In this document: piece by piece, positions 57,063 through 64,000 of the stretch
How the letters are laid out: the number at the start of each line of letters is the position of its first letter
Numbering within the stretch: the stretch's first letter is position 1
Assembly (NCBI GenBank): GCA_025738555.1
Contig: JAOVFP010000003.1
Location: 992,001-1,056,000 of the forward strand
Direction of reading: 5' to 3'
Length of the DNA: 64,000 bases
From: Cyathus striatus
Taxonomy: Eukaryota > Basidiomycota > Agaricomycetes > Agaricales > Nidulariaceae
Program-made: the position numbers and the translations under genes
Notes under the pieces: model-generated
Database searches by the model: none
Told to the model about the DNA's origin: nothing
The model's input: the letters and a program-made list of their open reading frames with translations, nothing else

Positions 57063-57480
57063 GAACTATCCATAAAATCTTGGGAAGGAAATGCCACAAA
57101 GGGGTTTAAGAAATCGGTAATTGTACACTTCGCGTGTTATATCTGAGAATGTGTCTTCCGAGTCATTTGATATTTTGAGAACTATGATGGAAGACACTCC
57201 ATTCCGGGAGATTGAATCACATCGGCATTTGGAGTAGATTGGTCACGGAGTGATAAGAGCGTGGTTTCGTATACGATTCCGCATCGTCCGTATCCAAGAA
57301 CATCATTCACGGATACTGTCAATTCATATACCCTTAATTCGGGTTTAGGGGAAACTCTACATGCGACGAGGTCACCTTCTTTTTTGATTGCTTCGTAGCG
57401 GTTTAATGTGACTGGGACTGTTTCTCCGTGGGCGTTGTAGACGAGGTTGGTTATGTGCAGAGAGGTTATTGAGTTCCATG
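57063..57480 (-). pseudogene. protein-kinase-like gene, copy 2 (frameshifted)
   Basis: Minus strand, clearly duplicate of 45300-45715. Reads HITNLVYNAHGETVPV, YEAIKKEGDLVACRVSPK, LGYGRCGIVYETTLLS, RDQSTPNADVIQSPGME, then loses one base at CTTCCATCATAG (copy 1 has CTTCCACTGCTAG) and stops. The rest matches out of frame to 57063. The catalytic loop region is absent. Here the A run is normal (AAAAAAGAAG), so the two copies died by different lesions. Confidence 0.7.
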
Positions 57481-57710
57481 TCTTTTGTGTTTTGGTTGGT
57501 TAGATTTTAAGGGAGGGGGGTTTTGGGGCTTACTTAATAGTCGGGTTGGTTCGGGCATTGTGGTGGTAAAGAAATAAGTATGCGATTCGCTACTATATAA
57601 GATACTATCAATTGTATAAGGATGAGTCGAAGACGAAGCGTGGGAACAATTCGAATTATTTATCACAAACCCACAGACCAAACAAAGCAGGGTTGCAAAC
57701 CGCTCACTGT

Positions 57711-57718
57711 AGTCTGTC
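57711..57718 (+). repeat. 8-bp target duplication AGTCTGTC (left)
   Basis: Same 8 bases at 59055-59062 on the far side of the element, as hAT insertions make. Confidence 0.85.
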
Positions 57719-59054
57719 TAGTGCAGCCCGAATTAGGTTTGCGAACTTCGCACAAGCTATTTCGCATGGCTAATTAGCCTGCTAATTAGCAGGTGCTCTG
57801 AGCGAACGAGAAATGACATGTGAAATAGTGCTAATTAGCTAAAACTATTTCCAATTTATTTCCAGCTGACTGCCAACTGCACCCAGTATTACAACAGTAT
57901 CTAAGCAGTCTTGTTGACCAATGAGCGAGCTCCAGTATAGTAGATAATCATCAGTAAAGGGTAATTGAACTGTATCATTGCCGTTTGTCGGTGGTTGCAT
58001 GCATGTTGCATGACTATGAGCTCAATATAAGATATTTGTCTGCCAAGCATTGGATAGTTGAACTCTAGAACACCTGTTTCCACCCATACTCGCTGTTCGT
58101 ACATTTCTTGTTGTAACTAAAGCTCTATATTCGTTATTATGAATCAGAATCAGCATACCATATCTACACTTCGAACATACCTTAAGGCTCTTCCTCCATC
58201 TCTCCCAGTGGCTAATGAAGACTTGTCTCCACTATTGCTGATCACCTAATTATTTGTCAGTACAATAAAATGGTTAGCGAGAAAGTAGACTTACTGTTGC
58301 CCCATCATATCCAATATGTCTTCTAACAAACTCGTGCCACACTTCTGAACAGGAAAACCCCAAGTATAAACCAATCTGCATGAAGTGGCATGATATAAGA
58401 TCTACTATCCAGATGTCAAAGACTAAAGAAACACTGGCCGATGTACTTATTGACAATGATGATGACGAGATTGAGTCTGGTTCTGACTCAATGTCTAAGG
58501 ACCTAGAAAGCAACGCCCTGACATGGCTCAATGAGGGTCCACCAGATGGAACAGAGATGGAGGCTGACTATACCTTTTCCCTTGCCTCCCAATTCGACAT
58601 ATCGCGTTATCGTGATATCCTTGATGATGAGGCTGTTGATGAAGATGCAGCAAGCATTTCTGCTACTTTTAGTGCTGATCTTACAGGTTTGACAGATACT
58701 ATTCCTGCTACTCAGACCATGTCAACAGTGGAGGACTGGCTAATAACATAGATAGGATAAACTAGTAATGTGGAAGCAGGGACAAGAGACATAGCACTGG
58801 CAGTAGATAGAGTAGTATGTTACCTCACTGTAGATGCGCCGCATACCCTATATGCTGACTAATGCTAATTTGCATGCGAAACAGCACCAAATTTGCTATT
58901 TCACAATGCTAATTAGCATTTTTTTCGTCAGGGGGGCGCGCCCCCTGGACCCCTGCTAATTAGCACTATTTCACAGCGTGAAATAGACCCCCTCCAGGCA
59001 GCAACCTACATCACATATGTGAACCAGCCGTGGGACCTAATTCGGGCTGCACTA
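57719..59054. mobile_element. hAT-like element, 1336 bp, with an acidic ORF as cargo
   Basis: Inverted ends TAGTGCAGCCCGAATTAGGT and ACCTAATTCGGGCTGCACTA match over 20 bp. The 8-bp duplication AGTCTGTC flanks both. Subterminal words GCTAATTAGC and CTATTTC repeat many times in both halves, as subterminal repeats of hAT elements do. No transposase domain recognised, so probably non-autonomous. Inside is a plus-strand acidic ORF. Confidence 0.85.
58353..58751 (+). CDS. acidic ORF carried by the hAT-like element (3' exon)
   Basis: After a credible splice acceptor (CTGAACAG at 58345-58352) the frame reads ENPKYKPICMKWHDIRS, DVLIDNDDDEIESGSDS, LNEGPPDGTEMEADYTF, SLASQFDISRYRDILDDEA and ends EDWLIT. 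It is strongly acidic with many Ser/Thr. The first ATG in it is 58380. A possible first exon lies at 58139-58240 (MNQNQHTISTLRTYL, LPVANEDLSPLL), but I could not fix the donor. It could be the C-terminal part of an element-coded protein or a captured host exon. Function unknown. Confidence 0.4.
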   Translation, partial: ENPKYKPICMKWHDIRSTIQMSKTKETLADVLIDNDDDEIESGSDSMSKDLESNALTWLNEGPPDGTEMEADYTFSLASQFDISRYRDILDDEAVDEDAASISATFSADLTGLTDTIPATQTMSTVEDWLIT

Positions 59055-59149
59055 AGTCTGTCAGTCCTGTCCAACACTTCCATCACACCCACCCTCCCTC
59101 TCTCCTTCCCTCTCTCCCCTGTCTACCCACCCAAAAACAAAATGCCAAA

Positions 59150-62100
59150 CAATCTAGACTGGTAAGTCCCAACAAATTATGTCGAAACATGGGCTTGGGA
59201 ATGTTTATCATCATACCCCACTGGGTCAAACAAAGAGGTTGCAAACTGAGCTTGCTGCCCACCACAATATTGGACACCTCCTCTCTCATCACTTGCTCCC
59301 TTACACTCCTTCTCAATAATCCTTCTCATCCGCATCTAAACCAAAATAACAAGTGATACCTGACACCAGTAAGCTTCCCACTGCATATGTGACATATCTG
59401 ATGATTGCAAACCATTCGCCAGACAGATAGAGCATCTCCAACAATGTGAGCCCATCTACTGGACGAGCAAACGTGAACAGAATGGACCTTCACACGCAAA
59501 TATCAGCTCCCGGTAGAGGACTACAAGCCCAGTGCTCTGTATGATAGTATGATTGTAACAGTTTGGAGCGCATTGAATTATCGTTATCGGTGAGTTTCTT
59601 CTATGCTTTTATGCTTTTTGGTTTTTTGGTTTTCTGGCATGGTGGTGGGGTGGGAGTGTGGTGTAATTTCGTATTGGTGTTTCGTGTGTGTTTGAGATAA
59701 TGATAGAGAGTACAAAGGATAGGCTAAGGTGCCAGTTGTTGTATGGCCAGGGAATGTTAGGGGTGGAGGCGGGGCGAAAGCGTGTTGTTCGCTGGCATGA
59801 TGGGATATGTACGACTTGTGTAGGACCCAAGTGGGGCGACAAAGCTAGGGGTGTCGTGTGGTGTGCATCTACAGAAAGACTTGCTTCTGCCTCCTGTCCT
59901 GTGGAGAGTCGAGATGCCGGATGCCTTTGGTTCCACAAGTATGATTAGTGGTGTCTATGGATTGTGTGTTTGCCTGGTATATCCTCATTCCTTCGCCTTC
60001 ATCTTTCATCCATCTGGAATACATGGTGTGTGGGATATGTGATGGTGACTCATTGTTGGATTTGCCCTTGTGTAGGAAGTTGTGTGTGTTGTAGTAGTAG
60101 AGATGCTTGGGAATGCTTGCCAACGGACATTCAGGCTCACAGTGCACATGTTCGAGAGAGAGCTATGCACTCTGTTCGCTTTTGGTTATTTCTTTGATTG
60201 GAAGACAGGTTTCCTGAGCATGATGAGTGGACTGTGCTTTGCTTTCTCCTTCCTGTGTTACTTCTCACCTCCCTCTCTTCCCTTCCATCCATCTTGATTC
60301 TCACTCTTCAATCCTCTCCAGATTCTGTCTTTACTTGGAGTCTGACTGGACTTTTGCAGGGGCTGCTGCTGGGGTGTGGCTCCGGGATGAAGACTGGGAA
60401 GCCAGGACATGGATTGCTGGTCCATGCCCGTCTGTACCTACATGTACCTTGCATCTGGCGTGTTTCAAGTTCCAGTGGTATTTGAAGTACAAAGTGTTTG
60501 AGTCTGGATTCTCTATCCCCCATTTGGGTGCTGGGTGCTGAGGAGGACGACTCTTGGTACTGCTATTGCTCGAGGCCCCATAGGGTCATAATCCAACTTT
60601 TCACTTTGTTTTCACTTTCTGTGCTGTATTACCATGGAAGACCTCAAGGGCCCCGTACCCCAGTATTCCTCTTTCTTTGCCGGCACTTCACTGTGAAAGA
60701 CTCCCCGAGCACCAGGGATTGACTGCCTCCAGTGGGTCGTATTTGGCCCAGGTCAGAGATTTAGGTTTATACATTCTTCCTTTCATCTAGTGGTTTCGCC
60801 TTCACCTTCCTTTCATTCACGTTTCTTACCTTTCTCTCTCACGTCTCTCACTTTGGCTTCTACACACTTGGTGCTGGTGCCTGTACGTGCACCTTGCACC
60901 TAGTGGATTTCAAATGTAAAACAAGAAATATTCAAATCTATCCATAATTGATCCACAGTTTGGGTTCTGAGGAAAATGCTCCTGCTACCGCTCGAGGCCT
61001 CATAGGGCAGTACCCTAGTTTTCCACTTTCTCCGCCAGTGCATTACCATGAAAGGCTTTCCGAGCACAGTGGATTGGCCACCTCTGGGTCATGACTTGCA
61101 TTTGGCCTGATTCCATGTTAGCTATGTATGGTTACGCATGCTTTCTTCTAGAGCTGGCTCTAACGCCCTACCCCTTTGTTACATTCAAGTTTCTGACCTT
61201 CCTTTCATATATCTCCCATTTCGCTTCTGCACACAGAGGCGTCTTACTACTCTACATTTTGCAGACAGATTCAGAAGTTTCTCGCTCACGGGCTGGGATG
61301 CTGGTTCCTGTATGTACATCTAGCACCTTTCCTCATATTACTTGAGGCTTCATGGGACTGTACCCTGGTGCTTCACTTTCTCTGCCAGCGCTTTACAGTA
61401 TGATAGATTGGAATTTGACAGTCTCTGGGTCATATTTGGTGCAAGTGCAGGTGTGGGTTCATGCCAGCTATAAAGACTCATGCTTCACCTTTCAGGTTGT
61501 TCCCTTGCACTTCATGTTCTCTAATCGTGCCACGCAGTTTCTTTTGCAGTCTCTCCTGCATCTACACACGACAAAGGAGTCTCCTCTACTCTCTGTTAAC
61601 ACGCGAGGGACCCAGACAAGTTGAAGATGATATACGATGCATTGGATCACATGAATTTCCTTGTTACCGACTTTTCGGTCCCCTCTCTTGCCCCTCTCCA
61701 GTTGAAGTTCGTGGGCTATGAGATACATTTCTAGCTTCAGGTTCTGGGTTTGAGACTGACATGAATGCTGGTCGAGGCCGAAAGCTTCTGAGTATGATGG
61801 ATTGACAACCTTCGCAAATAAGTACATTGCATCCACAGCCTCCACAGTCTATACTATCACCCATCAGTAGTTCGTGTTGATCACTGGTTCATGTTGTTAC
61901 ATGTGTGACCATTACTGAAATTCAAACTCCCTTGATTGTTTTGATGGCACATCATTCGACATTGACAATATGCTGTAACAAGTAAACCGAACAAGCGCTC
62001 TTAGCATGCTTTTCACTCATCAAAACGATCAAAATGATCACTACTTTCAGATTCCACCTTGCTGTAACATGGCCAGCATGACGACCTTCCAAAAACAGAC

Positions 62101-62335
62101 ATATAAAATCTGAGAGATTTTCAGTAATTAAATGTGATATTCGAGTTTAATAACATTACTAGATAGCAGAAGTCAAATATTGAGGGCAGAAGAGCGCAAC
62201 AATATGGAGAAATTTGCCCAACACAAACCACTGATCAACACGAACTACTGATGGGTAATAGTATACATCAACAAGCCCCAGTTGTCTCGTAATTCATTCA
62301 ATTCCTCACTACTCTTCTCTCTCCTTTCTGGGTAG
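59150..62335 (+). repeat. modular repeat, unit C (interrupted by a MITE)
   Basis: Shares the start TCTAGACTGGTAAG and GGGAATGTTTATCATC with unit B. Then AGATAGAGCATCTCCAACAATG (59427) and GATTGTAACAGTTTGGAG (59550) match unit A. Modules at about 60530-60940 and 60950-61320 repeat GTGCTGAGGA/GTTCTGAGGA, CTCGAGGCC and TGTACGTGCACCTTGCACC. The CATTGCATCCACAGCCT stretch that precedes the kinase-like ATG is cut by a MITE at 61852. It continues after 62265. Confidence 0.65.
61852..62263. mobile_element. MITE, 412 bp, TA target
   Basis: Ends TACTATCACCCATCAGTAG (then TTCGTGTTGATCA) and the reverse complement with two mismatches. TA at 61850-61851 and 62264-62265. Units A and B are uninterrupted at the same place (CATACACATCGACGAGC), confirming the insertion. 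No ORF. Confidence 0.85.
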
Positions 62336-62428
62336 ATGTTCTACACAGCTACAAAATTTGTTATATGGAATGGATTCAGAGTATTCATCGAGATGAGGGA
62401 TAACACCAAGTTGTGCGAGCTATCTTGA
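62336..62428 (+). pseudogene. first exon of the kinase-like gene, copy C
   Basis: MFYTATKFVIWNGF, then VFIEMRDNTKLCELS and TGA. Homologous to the first exon of copies A (31958) and B (40062), and nothing after about 62440 matches them, so only the 5' tip was duplicated or kept. Confidence 0.65.
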
Positions 62429-62440
62429 GCATTTCTCAGG

Positions 62441-62645
62441 AAACTATCTGAACTGTCTTATTTTAAAGGCTTCAGCTATCTATATCAACCTATTTTCTTT
62501 GTGTTATCCAATGGACAGCCAGTCATATATGTTTTGGGTGTTGACTTGTTATTTACTTTTACATTCAGACGTTGGAGCTACTAATGATTTTTGTGCATAT
62601 TATTGTGGCACTAAATATGTGAAAAAATAAAATAAGAAGTGTTAC
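62441..62645. other. short spacer, nothing recognised
   Basis: AT-rich and without features. Confidence 0.4.
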
Positions 62646-62791
62646 AGTAGGGGAGTTCAATCTTGGCCATTTTGTCGCGTCGCTACAGATCAGTCACTAC
62701 AGCAACTTGACAGCAACATTACAATCCTGCCTAGTGCATGTTACAAAACAGCTATAGCTGTGTCGTGTGTTGCCAAGAATGAACTTCCCTA
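62646..62791. mobile_element. short TIR element or half element (TAGGGGAGTTCAA ends)
   Basis: Left AGTAGGGGAGTTCAATCTTGGC; right GCCAAGAATGAACTTCCCTA is near-inverted. The next element starts in its terminal TA. Confidence 0.45.
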
Positions 62792-63391
62792 GTGTTGGGG
62801 CACTGCTTGACACACGGACACTGCTTGACACACCTTCACACATTTTATTCTCCAGCCTCATATTATTGTTGTATTGCAGTGAGAAAGCTAAGGTGGGATT
62901 GCTGCAAAGTCAGGAGAAACTGCAAGCTTTTTCCTCTTTTATTTTTCACTTTAAGAACTTCTATGCCATTCTTACATTTTGAAAAAATTGTGTTAGTAAA
63001 TAGACTATATAAAGCAACTTTCCTCCAAATTACAACTCAATAAACATATAAATGCGGTGATAAAAAATGATACAAAGATAAATCATGCAAAAGTGTGTTC
63101 TGCGTGTGACAAATGCGAATCACATGCTCTTGATCCCACTCAAAATAGCTGGTGTGAGCTAATGTAACACATGTGACACTACTGTGTCAAGTCCTGTCTG
63201 TGACCCAAAAGTGGTCCTCTAATTAATTCAACTCCTACGTTACATTCTACATCTATACCTACATTTAAACTTTGTATTTTGCATGCCAATATGTTCTAGA
63301 GTGTTTATATCAACTTTTTATAGGCGTTTTCCACTTTGTGGATGATTAAATCCCACTTTAAAAGTAGGTGTGTCAAGGAATACCCCAACAC
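62792..63391. mobile_element. TIR element, 600 bp, TA target
   Basis: Ends GTGTTGGGGCACTGCTTGACACAC and GTGTGTCAAGGAATACCCCAACAC (five mismatches). TA on both sides. Non-coding, AT-rich inside. Confidence 0.75.
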
Positions 63392-64000
63392 TAGGGGAGT
63401 TCAAACCTAGCTGTTTCATGGCGCCAAGGAAATGATAGTAGTACATCAACTTCATTTCATATCATCCTAGGCTTGACAACCCCCGATACAAATGAAGGCA
63501 GTTGATGCTTAATCGGAGTGGAGTTCAGTCAGGGAATAAATTCTGTTAACGTGAGCCTGCACTGAATGTAAAATGTTCAGTGATTGTAGATTAGATAGAG
63601 ATATCATCCACAACCATTCCTTTGAGCTATGGGTTTTGCGGAGTGTCACTGTCCTAGCATCCAGAGTGGCCCTAAGAAAGGAGAATTGTTCTTCAAGAGA
63701 CTGAAGTGGTTGATGAGTTCCAGAAGATGTGTTGACGAGAGGAAGGGGAGGTTCTGCCATGTATTAGAGACTGTAAGGCACTAGAGCAATTAAAAAACAG
63801 TAAAATTAGTGTCCATCGGTGTCAATGGGCAACACGGAATGCACAAGTGCAGCACAGTGACGGACCAATTCAAATTCCAATTGAGGGTTTACTTGGATCT
63901 CGCAACGATACAGGCATAGAACCCTTCAGCTATACCTGTGGGAAGTTATTTCATTTTGCCGTTTTTTTGTATCATATTTTTGTATCGCCAGGTTTGAACT
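63392..64000. mobile_element. TIR element cut by the window edge
   Basis: Starts TAGGGGAGTTCAAACCTAGC at 63392. The last bases GCCAGGTTTGAACT are the inverted partner, so the right end lies just past 64000. One minus-strand ORF (63760-63509) has no motif. Confidence 0.5.

Overview
The window looks like part of a transposon-rich genome of a mushroom-type basidiomycete (Agaricomycetes). Three things point there: host genes broken by many 45-60 nt GT-AG introns, several protein families that I recognise by pattern as typical of that group, and a mix of Ty3/gypsy, DIRS-like, hAT-like and TA-flanked TIR elements. No database search was run. All exon joins are my own readings from splice sites and reading phase.

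Layout. 1-2954 is the 5' part of a decayed minus-strand Ty3/gypsy element (gag remnants, PBS, 604-bp LTR). It sits directly inside the RT domain of an older plus-strand Ty3/gypsy copy (2955 to about 6.6 kb), whose pol is internally deleted and has lost many CGN arginine codons. 7176-16372 is a young full-length Ty3/gypsy element. It has two 892-bp LTRs with 2 differences that I could find, intact Gag-PR and Pol frames, a T-run shifty stop at the gag end, an integrase core about 15 residues short, and a spliced antisense gene between pol and the 3' LTR. 17615-18580 is a 1-kb foldback element.

Host genes lie in 19.9-47.3 kb. They are a small secreted beta-sandwich protein (19925-20581), a six-exon cysteine-rich 83-aa protein (22991-23511), a five-exon HMG-box regulator (26643-27717), a six-exon seven-TM protein (34686-36029), and a five-exon GPR1/FUN34/YaaH acetate transporter on the minus strand (46022-47280). 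Between them sit copies of a duplicated unit: about 3 kb of modular G/T-rich repeat fused to the 5' end of a kinase-like gene. The three copies are A (about 28963-32910), B (about 36516-42520) and C (about 59150-62428). All are decayed, and B and C carry later TIR insertions. A second kinase-like gene occurs as two independently frameshifted copies (about 44940-45715 and 57063-57480).

47843-52748 is a DIRS/Ngaro-like tyrosine-recombinase retrotransposon (gag, RT-RNase H, YR) with only two visible breaks: a TGA in gag and a 10-C run that shifts the recombinase frame. The right end holds more TIR elements, including an hAT-like element with a clean 8-bp duplication and an acidic ORF (57719-59054), and a cluster of TA-inserted elements (62646-64000). 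No rRNA, tRNA or CRISPR was found.
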